Source of the DNA: JACKAF01 sp041391485
GTDB lineage: Bacteria > Bdellovibrionota > FAC87 > UBA2466 > JACKAF01
Length of the DNA: 64,000 nucleotides
Assembly (NCBI GenBank): GCA_041391485.1
Contig: JAWKNY010000002.1
Location: 193,262 to 257,261, forward strand
Direction of reading: 5' to 3'
Shown here: in pieces, positions 56,732-64,000 of the stretch
How the letters are laid out: the number at the start of each line of letters is the position of its first letter
Position numbering within the stretch: position 1 is the stretch's first letter
Notes under the pieces: generated by a model
The model's input: the letters and a program-made list of their open reading frames with translations, nothing else
The model's database searches: none
What the model was told of the DNA's origin: nothing
Translations under genes and position numbers: made by a program

Positions 56732-57382
56732 TCAACGAATGTCCTTCACCTTGAGGCCCGGAAGCGCCGACCAGTCCACCGGCTTGTCCGTTGTGACTTT
56801 CTTCATTCCGATGGAAACAAGGCCCTTCATTTTTTCGAGTTCTTTGGCGTTGAAGAGTTTGACGTTGTATAGAGTCAGGTTTTTGATGCTTGAAAGTTCG
56901 GCGATATGTCGCAAATCCACCCAGGCAGTTTTGGAGCTACCCCCGGAGAGTCCCAGTGTGTGCATCTGGGAATAGATTTTCAGTGGCCGGAGATCGGTCA
57001 AGCACAAGTCACCTATAACCATATATGTTTGAATTCCGTCGTGGGGCGGTGCTGTTAGGCGCAAAAGTTTTCCATCGATTTCAAAAGAGTAACCCGTGAG
57101 ATCTGGAAACAGACGCAATAACTTCAGCTGTTCCTCGCTGTTGAATACAATACCCGATCGGCTCTTAAGTCTTTTCCAGTGTGACTCGCATGCCTCGTAA
57201 TCCTCAAACTTTACCGGGTTTTCAGGAAGCCACTCAAGATGGTCCTTCACAAGCCGATCAAAGCCTGCGGGTCTTTTAGGAGACATGCAAATCTCAAAGA
57301 AGCTCGAGGCTCCGACCACGATAGAAGCGGTTGCTGAATCTGCCAAAACGATGAGAAGTGTGAGTTGTATGAAGAACCTCAT
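56732..57382 (-). CDS. Exported leucine-rich-repeat-like protein
   Basis: 216 residues, signal peptide MRFFIQLTLLIVLADSATAS. The C-terminal half has about four LRR-like units (DLRPLKIYSQMHTLGLSGG, LRHIAELSSIKNLTLYNVKL, LEKMKGLVSIGMKKVTTDKP, WSALPGLKVKDI). ATG 57382 overlaps the stop of the upstream gene (TAATG), so it is coupled to it. Protein-protein binding outside the cytoplasm is the inference; no named family. Confidence 0.65.
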   Translation of the reverse strand: MRFFIQLTLLIVLADSATASIVVGASSFFEICMSPKRPAGFDRLVKDHLEWLPENPVKFEDYEACESHWKRLKSRSGIVFNSEEQLKLLRLFPDLTGYSFEIDGKLLRLTAPPHDGIQTYMVIGDLCLTDLRPLKIYSQMHTLGLSGGSSKTAWVDLRHIAELSSIKNLTLYNVKLFNAKELEKMKGLVSIGMKKVTTDKPVDWSALPGLKVKDIR

Positions 57383-58218
57383 TATTTTCCTCCGTGGGCG
57401 ATGTTCGAAAGGTATACGACAGCATCCTGCATTGTGCGCACGAGCGTGGAAACTTTGGTTCCGGGATCACGTGTCACAGAATTTTTCTGATTCGAAACGG
57501 ACTGCCACGAGTCGTGGTGAGAAATTAGCATTTTGATAGTATGCCTCAGGTCATTTTGCGTGCTCAAATAGGTCAGTTGGACATCCCGGTTCAGGGTCGC
57601 GATCGCGATAAGATCGATCGTCGTCGAGGCGGGAGACAATTTTTGGATTTGAAGGAGTCCTTCATACATTACTGTGAATAGCTCCTCCAAGTCTTCGAGA
57701 AGGACGCGATCAAAATCCTCCAGTATCGCAGCTGCGTTGTTTAGTTCCTCGAGTCTAGATTGAAAGACCTCGTTCGGGACCTGCACGAAATAGGCGCCAT
57801 ACTTACGGAAGTCGAAGTTACCCGTTTCGCTTATGTATGTGCGAAGGGGCTCCGGCAAGCCGAGCAGGGTCTCACCAACCCAACGTACAAAGGCAATGCT
57901 ATCCCAATATCTCTCAATGCTTTTATTGACGTCCTTGAGTATCTTGAAATGACCTTTATACGCAAGGTTGAGGGAACGCGACACCGCTTTATACGGCGGA
58001 CCGAGGAAATATCCCGCAATGGCGTGCACGATTTTCATGGCCCGTTCGATAGTGGCGTAAGACGGTGCCGGATTCTTCTGGGGCGGCTCGGAACTAAATC
58101 CGCGCGCGGAAGCGCGAATTCCCGCTATGCCGAATTGTCGGACATGCTCCAGACGGCAGTGAAGGTCCGGCGGCGGACAGTTCTTCAGGGCCGTCAGAAA
58201 ATCTTGTTCGGTTCGCAT
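57382..58218 (-). CDS. Hypothetical helical cytoplasmic protein
   Basis: 278 residues, no signal peptide, mostly alpha-helical and hydrophilic. The N-terminus (MRTEQDFLTALKNCPPPDLH) with CRLEHVRQFGIAGIRASARG looks mildly like a small helical regulatory domain, and the middle (LEELNNAAAILEDFDRVLLE, DLEELFTVMYEGLLQIQKL) is strongly helical. I recognise no family. The overlap with the exported LRR-like gene is unexpected for a cytoplasmic/exported pair. Upstream lies a 280-bp non-coding stretch. Confidence 0.6.
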   Translation of the reverse strand: MRTEQDFLTALKNCPPPDLHCRLEHVRQFGIAGIRASARGFSSEPPQKNPAPSYATIERAMKIVHAIAGYFLGPPYKAVSRSLNLAYKGHFKILKDVNKSIERYWDSIAFVRWVGETLLGLPEPLRTYISETGNFDFRKYGAYFVQVPNEVFQSRLEELNNAAAILEDFDRVLLEDLEELFTVMYEGLLQIQKLSPASTTIDLIAIATLNRDVQLTYLSTQNDLRHTIKMLISHHDSWQSVSNQKNSVTRDPGTKVSTLVRTMQDAVVYLSNIAHGGK

Positions 58219-58409
58219 TCAGAGCCCTCCTTTTCATTCAAGTGAAGACGGACAGTTAGGATGCAACAGAGGTGCCACAAACACTTCTCTCGATTTCTGG
58301 CTGCTTCGGCACCCACATAGCCGACTCTTACTCAAATCTTCTCAAGCATGAGACAATCTTTCGTTCACCGATGAGACACAAGGCCGACGCCATGCCTAAA
58401 GTCGCATCG

Positions 58410-58449
58410 ATTTTGTGCCAGTTTGACGACTAAGAAACCGGCGCAAAAT
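58410..58449. repeat. Inverted repeat in the 58.2-58.5 kb non-coding region
   Basis: ATTTTGTGCC (58410-58419) faces GGCGCAAAAT (58440-58449), complementary except for one G-U position, around a 20-base loop. A third similar run, ATTTTGTTGCC, starts at 58477. It lies 55 bases before the ORF at 58503, so an operator or RNA hairpin is possible. Confidence 0.4.
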
Positions 58450-58502
58450 GATGGCCCATCCCTTGCAGTAATGGTCATTTTGTTGCCCAACTGGAGAACA
58501 AA

Positions 58503-58775
58503 ATGTCGGCTGAATCACTATGGATTCTAAACCAATACCGCAAAGCTCGGACGGCCAAGGACCGAATAGCCGGAGGCCTTGCGGATCTGTTAACTCGGAG
58601 TCTGAAGAGCCTCAATACTCTGAGTTTCAACCAAAAACTTGAGGCTGATTTATCCAGGCTGGCTCCGCAGCTCCACTCGCTCCTCAGATCAAGTAGCGGT
58701 GTCCTTTTACAAATTCACTTCGATTCTGTGGAGCAATCACTTGGAACATGGTTTTTTATGGCTTACTCTTTTTGA
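58503..58775 (+). CDS. Small hypothetical protein (90 aa)
   Basis: ATG 58503 has GGAG nine bases upstream. Product MSAESLWILNQYRKARTAKD then a helical stretch (RIAGGLADLLTRSLKSLNTL, FNQKLEADLSRLAPQLHSLL) ending WFFMAYSF. No signal, no family recognised. 41 bases before a lipoprotein gene on the same strand. Confidence 0.4.
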   Translation: MSAESLWILNQYRKARTAKDRIAGGLADLLTRSLKSLNTLSFNQKLEADLSRLAPQLHSLLRSSSGVLLQIHFDSVEQSLGTWFFMAYSF

Positions 58776-58816
58776 CATGAGTTTCGTCCACCCATCATCG
58801 GAAATAGAACGATAGT

Positions 58817-59389
58817 ATGAAAACAGTTTTTCCTCTAATATTTGCACTCCTCGGCGCAATCACACTAAACTGCACGCGCGTTGACCCTGGCAAGCAGGAC
58901 CTAGAGAGCATTCTTAACGCTGATAAGAATATTGATACTCTGCTCTTGGAGCTACAGAAGGCAGAGCTTGCCAACCGATCTGTTCGGTTCAAAGCCATCT
59001 TCCAAAAGATCGTGGATACCATGGAAGCAATGAGAAAAAGACAATTGGAACCCGACGAAGCGATTCTAACGACGTGCAACTTGTACGTGGAGATGGCGAA
59101 TACTGGAGAAACCTCCCTGTCCGAAACAAAGGCCATCGTCAGTTCTCTATTCGCGACCCGCCACGGCCTCGCCCCGGATGACTCGAAACAAATTCAGAAG
59201 TCCGCAACCAACATTTTGGAGCAACTAAAGACACGACACCCTAAAGATGCTGAGCTTTACCTGATTTCCTTCTATGAAATGGACCTAGCAACCGCGAACG
59301 ACACACTAAACGCCAAACGAACACTAAACCTTTGTCTTCAACTAGATCCGAAGCAAACGCGCTGCCGAGAACTTTTAGAAAAACTGTGA
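58817..59389 (+). CDS. Putative helical-repeat lipoprotein
   Basis: 190 residues. Signal MKTVFPLIFALLGAITLNCT contains a lipobox-like LNC. The mature part is entirely helical (ADKNIDTLLLELQKAELANR, MRKRQLEPDEAILTTCNLYV, RHPKDAELYLISFYEMDLAT) and ends with a TPR-like unit (TLNLCLQLDPKQTRCRELLE). It may be an outer-membrane-attached scaffold. Convergent with the hybrid kinase, 27 bases away. Confidence 0.65.
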   Translation: MKTVFPLIFALLGAITLNCTRVDPGKQDLESILNADKNIDTLLLELQKAELANRSVRFKAIFQKIVDTMEAMRKRQLEPDEAILTTCNLYVEMANTGETSLSETKAIVSSLFATRHGLAPDDSKQIQKSATNILEQLKTRHPKDAELYLISFYEMDLATANDTLNAKRTLNLCLQLDPKQTRCRELLEKL

Positions 59390-59416
59390 AGAGGACGAAA
59401 AGTGCTACGGTGGTGC

Positions 59417-61567
59417 CTAGATCACCCTGATGGGAACAACTCCCGCCTGATCCTTCGGAATAATAAGAAGTCCCTCGCTCCGATCCGCCTCAGCCAGGGA
59501 TTCGAAGCGGCTTGTTACAAGAACCCGCCGCTCTCCCTCTAGCGCCCGGTGGATGTCTTTTCCCGTAAGGCATGAATTTAAAAACTCGAGATCGATCAAA
59601 AACAGGGCCCCCTGGGGATTTTCTCGCCTGTGCCACTCCAGCGCTTCCTCGGGTTGGGTAAAATGTGTCAGCCTCAACTTCGTTGGCGAGAAACGAGTCT
59701 TCCAGACTTCGTGGATGCTGGGATCGTCGTCAATCACCACCACTGTGGAGCTCTCGCGGGCTTCAAGCTCGGGAATGTACCACTGGGGAGGCGCTTGCCT
59801 TTCCAAATGCAGTATCACCTTAGTACCGCGTCCGACTTCGGATTCTATACGAATGGTTCCGCCATAATTTTCCAAAACCTGCTTCGCATGATAAAGGCCC
59901 AGCCCGGACCCTTGCTTACCACGCGAGAAGCCCCGTTCGAATACCCTTTTGAGATGCTCCGGACTGATACCACAACCGTTGTCCGCGATACTTATCTCGA
60001 TCGTCCTGGATGTGGCTCCCAAATTGATTGCTACCAATCCTTTTGTTGAGATCGCTTCCACGGAATTTCCGATAATATTCGAAAGCACCCGCATGAACTC
60101 CACTCGATCGATGCGGATAAATAGGCCATAAGCTGCCGCAAAACCACTGAATTCGACTTCAACATTCTTCCCACTAAGCTGCAGCCTCCTTTCCGACACC
60201 ACCGCAGCAATGAGATGAGAAACGGAGTGTAGACCTTCCGCGGTGGGCTTTGTATCGGCAACACCCGGCTTACCGCGAGTCAAACTGCGCGGAAGATTTC
60301 CAGTGATGTCCCGTATGCGATCAATCGCATGTCGAATGAGATTGCGCTCACTTTCGGGAAGTTTCTTCGCCAGTTCACCGGCCATTTCAAGTGCGCAGAG
60401 CGGAGATTTAAGATCGTGAAATACCTGATCGGCCATCCGCAAGCGCATATCTGAAAGCCGCATTTCCTCCTGAAGAGTGCGGGCCTTGTCATAGTCTGCC
60501 AGACGCACCTGCACTGTTTTGTTAAAAGCATCCTCCAATTCCACGGGAACATCGGACAGACGTACCGGTTCACCGAGCCCGATACCTGGGTCCCTAAGCA
60601 GCGATCCAGCCAGAATGGCCGTAAATTTATCAATACGATCCGCCACAAAGTGGCTGAACCAGGCGGAAAAGAGAATACCCGCAACGGTAGCAAGAGTCAG
60701 AAATCGCATCCGTATGACGGCTTCATTCTGGAGGGCAAAGATAATTCCGATCGAAACAAAAGCAAGAACCAGCGTGGCAAGCTTTATCTGACACAACAGA
60801 CTCCTCACGCGATAGCTGTCGATACGTTCCCACTTTCTTTGAAAGACAATGGTGCCGCACACTATGAGTACGCCCAAAGCCCAAAGGAGCTCGTAGATAC
60901 CGAAAGATAGCGGGTGTCCCATGAACTTCTCGACGCGCATCGCCCAACCGCCTAAAATCATTGTCAGGCTGCCGGCTGAGATCCACGTCCAACTGCGCTG
61001 ACGCGCACCGATGAAAGTCACTGTGGCCAGATTGAAGACCACCAGCGTAGATAAAATCGCCAGCATTTCATTCAGAACGAAGCTCCAACCCTGCAAAAAA
61101 GATGCGTGGGAAAACAGCGGCAGACCGAATCGAATCATCACCGGCAAGGAGGGAACTAAGGGAATAATGTTGGGCCACTTGAAAACGGTATTCCTGAAAC
61201 CTGCGCGGTAGGACAGGACGTATGCCCCAGCTATTGCTAGATCCATCACTGCGTAATTAAATTCCGTCAGAAAGGATATCCAAGGGGTCGGGAAGCCAGC
61301 ACCAACAATATAGTAATGGTAAATGAATGCGGAGTCCGCAACCATAAGGCACACCAGATACAAGGCAAGTATCCGACGCATCCGCCCCGCTGCTTTGTCG
61401 CGGAAGAACAGGAGTACGTACATAAGCGCCGACAGCTCGACGCTCAATTCGAAGATCGATGTGGCTGCGCCCTGATGGCGAGGCAGGCTTACTTCAATCA
61501 GACATAGGGCGATCCATATAGCCAGTAGGACAGGATGAAAAAATCGGTTTTCGGGATTAACTCTCAT
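59417..61567 (-). CDS. Hybrid histidine kinase with multi-helix membrane input domain
   Basis: About 716 residues. Residues 10-310 hold eight to nine hydrophobic helices (AIWIALCLIEVSL, SALMYVLLFF, LALYLVCLMVADSAFIY, AILSTLVVFNLATVTFIG, LLWALGVLIVCGTIVF, VLAFVSIGIIF, LATVAGILFSAWFSHFVA), a membrane-embedded sensor instead of a periplasmic loop. Then HisKA with acceptor His387 in VFHDLKSPL, N-box NIIGNSVEAI, DNGCGI (532-537), GSGLGLYHAKQVL, and a C-terminal receiver with IDDDPS (615-620) and acceptor Asp662 in LIDLEF. ATG 61567 lies inside the end of the acetyltransferase gene, so the two are translated together; they probably act in one pathway. Confidence 0.88.
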   Translation of the reverse strand: MRVNPENRFFHPVLLAIWIALCLIEVSLPRHQGAATSIFELSVELSALMYVLLFFRDKAAGRMRRILALYLVCLMVADSAFIYHYYIVGAGFPTPWISFLTEFNYAVMDLAIAGAYVLSYRAGFRNTVFKWPNIIPLVPSLPVMIRFGLPLFSHASFLQGWSFVLNEMLAILSTLVVFNLATVTFIGARQRSWTWISAGSLTMILGGWAMRVEKFMGHPLSFGIYELLWALGVLIVCGTIVFQRKWERIDSYRVRSLLCQIKLATLVLAFVSIGIIFALQNEAVIRMRFLTLATVAGILFSAWFSHFVADRIDKFTAILAGSLLRDPGIGLGEPVRLSDVPVELEDAFNKTVQVRLADYDKARTLQEEMRLSDMRLRMADQVFHDLKSPLCALEMAGELAKKLPESERNLIRHAIDRIRDITGNLPRSLTRGKPGVADTKPTAEGLHSVSHLIAAVVSERRLQLSGKNVEVEFSGFAAAYGLFIRIDRVEFMRVLSNIIGNSVEAISTKGLVAINLGATSRTIEISIADNGCGISPEHLKRVFERGFSRGKQGSGLGLYHAKQVLENYGGTIRIESEVGRGTKVILHLERQAPPQWYIPELEARESSTVVVIDDDPSIHEVWKTRFSPTKLRLTHFTQPEEALEWHRRENPQGALFLIDLEFLNSCLTGKDIHRALEGERRVLVTSRFESLAEADRSEGLLIIPKDQAGVVPIRVI

Positions 61568-62195
61568 GGGCACCACAAGTGCGGCTTACGATCTGATAGC
61601 TGGAAGGTCCAACACCGTGGTAATCACTGAGACTCAAAGCCCCCGAGATCGCAAAACCCCGGCGCTCGAAAAAACGCCGACTACCTTCATTTAGTTGCGG
61701 TGCCGTCATGTAATCGGCGACAATGCAGTTTTTCCCCTTCCTGCGGGCGATGGTATCCAGTTCCTCGAGCAGTTTTTTTCCGACACCTCGTTTTTGGTGG
61801 CCAGGATGAACACCAATAAGCCACAGATAGAGTGACTGAGACTGCTGGTGTAAGGCCGCTGCACAGGCTGAACTCCAGTTCAGCTCCGCCCCCTCCAGGT
61901 CTCCGTAATCGTAGGCATCCAATGCAACGGCGAAGCCGATGGGATCGGCATCGACTTCAGCGATCAGAACCGTTTCAGATGCGATATAGCGCCGCAGTTC
62001 CCCCATTCCTACGTGGGAGAGCAGAAAACCGTGCTCCCCCGTACTCACCCCGGGACGATTCCTCTCGATTAAATCCAGAATGGCCGAGATGTCCCCGATT
62101 TTTGCGTAGCGTACTGTCACTGCCGGATCGCAACTGAGCTTGCCGGGGGCCGGACCAAGCAGCAATACCAGGATCACGGCCATCACACGGGACAA
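61557..62195 (-). CDS. GNAT-type N-acetyltransferase with hydrophobic leader
   Basis: TTG 62195 is chosen since GGAGG stands 8 bases before it; the frame extends further upstream without such a site. It begins MSRVMAVILVLLLGPAPGK, which looks like a signal peptide, then the GNAT fold: VRYAKIGDISAILDLIERNR, VLIAEVDADPIGFAVALDAY, the acetyl-CoA loop IGVHPGHQKRGVGKKLLEEL, and NEGSRRFFERRGF. An exported GNAT is unusual; a start at the internal GTG just before VRYAKIGD would give a normal cytoplasmic enzyme. Overlaps the downstream hybrid kinase. Confidence 0.72.
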   Translation of the reverse strand: MSRVMAVILVLLLGPAPGKLSCDPAVTVRYAKIGDISAILDLIERNRPGVSTGEHGFLLSHVGMGELRRYIASETVLIAEVDADPIGFAVALDAYDYGDLEGAELNWSSACAAALHQQSQSLYLWLIGVHPGHQKRGVGKKLLEELDTIARRKGKNCIVADYMTAPQLNEGSRRFFERRGFAISGALSLSDYHGVGPSSYQIVSRTCGAHES

Positions 62196-62346
62196 GCGCA
62201 CTTCCTCCTTTATCTCAACGGTTGGCCCCCAAGGCTTGTCCTGCCGGGGATCCATAGAATGTATGGCAGAGAACGACATCATGCGTCAATATCTGGTGTT
62301 TAGGGTGGTCTGGCATCTGAGCGCGCAAATAGGGGGATGAAAAACA

Positions 62347-62379
62347 ATCCACAGCTTTGTGCCAAAAGGAACGTGGTAC
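62347..62379 (-). repeat. 33-bp dispersed element, copy 2 (abuts a stop codon)
   Basis: On the minus strand it follows the TAG of the HTTM gene without a gap: GTAC, one base that differs from copy 1, then 28 bases identical to 53573-53600. A short CACA/TGTG hairpin with an AAGC loop is followed by a T-rich run (TTGTTTTT) in this copy, so it could act as a weak terminator. Confidence 0.9.
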
Positions 62380-63909
62380 CTATTTGACCGAGTTTTTGTA
62401 GCACCAGTGGGTCCAAATCTTCACGGGTACAACCGGAGCTTCGCCCTCGTCTAGCGTGTTCTCCTTCATGTAGACAATCTCAAAAGTTTCCAGCTTGTCC
62501 ACACCCTCGTGTTCCCGATTCCATTGACGGCACATGTACTTCCCGAAGTACAGACGGTGTTCTTTGTACTCCAGCATCCAAAGGCGGCGCATGTATTTAC
62601 GCCACCTAAAAGTAGGATAGAGGTCTGTCGCCCACTTGGGTTTTTGATAATCGACTGGCTGTCCATCACGCCAGATATCCACCCACGTTCCCGTGTACGC
62701 GTAACTGAATAAGCGCCCCGGAAGCACGTGCCAGCCGTCGTCCTTAATCGGAAACGGCGCGAACATGCCCCACTTTTGGTCTAGTCGTAAGGCGTACGCA
62801 ACGGACTCCATGGACGCTGGGACGCGTACGGGCTTTGAATCCAAAGTGGAGAGATTCCAGTAAAAAACAAAGAGGAGCGCTAGGGGGACCAACCCCTTCT
62901 CAAGGTAAGTCGCCCAGGGTCGCGGGGCCCGTTCTTCAGCCTGCCGGAGACCCACCCGCTCGGCCAAACGATTCCACCAGTCCAATTCCAAAACCCGCGG
63001 AAAGCGCTTTGCCAGAAAATTCCAAATCTCTCCCGGGATGAAAGAGATCAAAGCGACCATGCAAATTACGGAAAAAGTTCCCACCCGCAGATGCAAAGAG
63101 AACAAGAGGTGCATCACCCAAAGGATCGGTACGACCACCGCTCGGACGCGGCCCGTGGCCCAAGGGAGAAAGAGTGAAAGAGGTAGAAGCGCCTCCATCC
63201 AGAAAGTGGCGAACGTCAGCCACTGCATCAGGACCGGAAACTGAAGTAAAAAACGTGCAGGGGGCAGCTGGAACTGATCCAAGGACATCGCGAAGTAAAC
63301 AGCGGTGCCATCGACTCTCCATTCATCGCCAGTCTTGAGCAGGACCGTGAAAACGTAGATCATCCCTACCTGCAAAAGAACCGCGGCCGTAGCCAGCGAA
63401 AGCTCCGATCGCGCGAGTTCGGGCTCACCCCGTCCAAAACGGACAGCGTCCAAAGAGAAGTACCTGCCCCACGGGAGGAAAATCCCCCAGAAAGCCAGCA
63501 TGCGGAGTGCAAAATCACCGGCATTGAGGACTACCGGGTTTCGGTTGTGCAAAGAAAGCAGAAAAAACCAGGTGAGAACGGACGCAAGGCGGGTTCTGAA
63601 ACCCGTGATAAGCGCGATCGCAATGAGCGCGTTGACCAGAAAGAGGACCGCCTGGCCTTCCCAGGTTCCCGTGATGAGATGAATAGAAAGGTGTGAGGGG
63701 TTGGTGAACTTGTCCAGAAGTGCGTAGCGCGGCAGGACTCCGAAATCCGAGTAATGGGCTTCCAAGTCCTGTGCGCGCGTGATCAAATCGACGAGGACAG
63801 CGACCCCGACCCCAATGCGAAGCGCGACAAGGCTTCGCCAATCCATTCCGAAGACTTGGGCTAAGACACTCTGTGTGCGCCCTTTTTTCCCACCTTGATT
63901 CATAAACAC
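62380..63909 (-). CDS. HTTM-domain (vitamin K-dependent carboxylase-like) membrane protein
   Basis: 509 residues with the horizontally transferred transmembrane (HTTM) layout: DWRSLVALRIGVGVAVLVDL, LEAHYSDFGVLPRYAL with the conserved YSD-x-GVLPR, LFLVNALIAIALITGFRTR, LHNRNPVVLNAGDFALRML, FTVLLKTGDEWRVDGTAVYF and WMEALLPLSLFLPW. A C-terminal soluble domain after about residue 350 holds QKWGMFAPFPIKDDGWHVLP. Related to gamma-glutamyl carboxylase and to orphan membrane enzymes; the reaction here is unknown. Intact. ATG 63909 or, three residues later, MNQGG. Confidence 0.88.
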   Translation of the reverse strand: MFMNQGGKKGRTQSVLAQVFGMDWRSLVALRIGVGVAVLVDLITRAQDLEAHYSDFGVLPRYALLDKFTNPSHLSIHLITGTWEGQAVLFLVNALIAIALITGFRTRLASVLTWFFLLSLHNRNPVVLNAGDFALRMLAFWGIFLPWGRYFSLDAVRFGRGEPELARSELSLATAAVLLQVGMIYVFTVLLKTGDEWRVDGTAVYFAMSLDQFQLPPARFLLQFPVLMQWLTFATFWMEALLPLSLFLPWATGRVRAVVVPILWVMHLLFSLHLRVGTFSVICMVALISFIPGEIWNFLAKRFPRVLELDWWNRLAERVGLRQAEERAPRPWATYLEKGLVPLALLFVFYWNLSTLDSKPVRVPASMESVAYALRLDQKWGMFAPFPIKDDGWHVLPGRLFSYAYTGTWVDIWRDGQPVDYQKPKWATDLYPTFRWRKYMRRLWMLEYKEHRLYFGKYMCRQWNREHEGVDKLETFEIVYMKENTLDEGEAPVVPVKIWTHWCYKNSVK

Positions 63910-64000
63910 CCTAATCCGATCGGCGCATCGGAAGGTTTAGAGAAAATCTTTAGATTTTGTGGGAGAAAAGGACTTGTAGACTGAGACATGTGTACAGGCT

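Overview
The window reads as chromosomal DNA of a Gram-negative, aerobic, pigmented bacterium. Signal peptides, lipoprotein signals, outer-membrane-type barrels, L,D-transpeptidase and D,D-carboxypeptidase-like genes point to a double-membraned cell. ctaA, ctaB and a SCO protein imply a haem-A oxidase, and crtEIBY implies beta-carotene. The many secreted proteases, lysine-rich histone-H1-like proteins and a secreted CxxCH protein recall Bdellovibrionota/Oligoflexia or myxobacteria-like lineages; this placement is an inference. No insertion sequence, prophage or CRISPR array was seen. One tRNA (Ala-GGC) lies at 40895-40970.

Layout. 1-3.2 kb: secreted protein, DUF493 protein, CHASE-type hybrid kinase. 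3.3-12.1 kb: a DNA-end-joining neighbourhood: ligD on the minus strand, then a plus-strand wecB / glycosyltransferase / methyltransferase group, ku, a degenerate SRAP-like gene and a DUF3095 gene. 13.4-23.8 kb: twelve minus-strand genes packed with overlaps or tiny gaps: cupredoxin-like protein, a COX2-like membrane hairpin, ctaA, ctaB, an ABC-2 exporter, sco, crtY, crtE, crtI, crtB and an unknown His-rich membrane protein. This joins haem A synthesis and carotenoid synthesis, both users of farnesyl diphosphate, in one probable transcription unit. 23.9-30.5 kb: sigma / anti-sigma / nadE, mtnA, two basic low-complexity proteins and cinA. 30.6-36.1 kb: a glycosidase-like protein, a barrel plus SppA protease, and an overlapping M15 peptidase / L,D-transpeptidase pair. 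36.4-46.1 kb: a TPP-II-like subtilase lipoprotein, a diguanylate cyclase, the tRNA, a phosphoesterase, a methyltransferase with a signal peptide, an M64 peptidase and a chalcone-isomerase-like protein. 46.4-51.8 kb: the oppABCDF operon. 52-64 kb: mostly secreted or unknown proteins, a nine-helix-type hybrid kinase coupled to an acetyltransferase, and an HTTM membrane protein.

Reading frames are broken in about twenty genes that otherwise look fully conserved. Where I could localise the break it is nearly always one base missing (rarely one added) in a short homopolymer, so the simplest explanation is uncorrected sequencing error, worst at 27-32 kb and 46-53 kb. Such genes are listed over their reconstructed span. 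The points that most deserve a second look are the fused respiration/carotenoid operon, the active-site-poor SRAP homologue beside ku, a 33-bp element that abuts the stop codons of two unrelated genes, and the tandem six-cysteine secreted protein.
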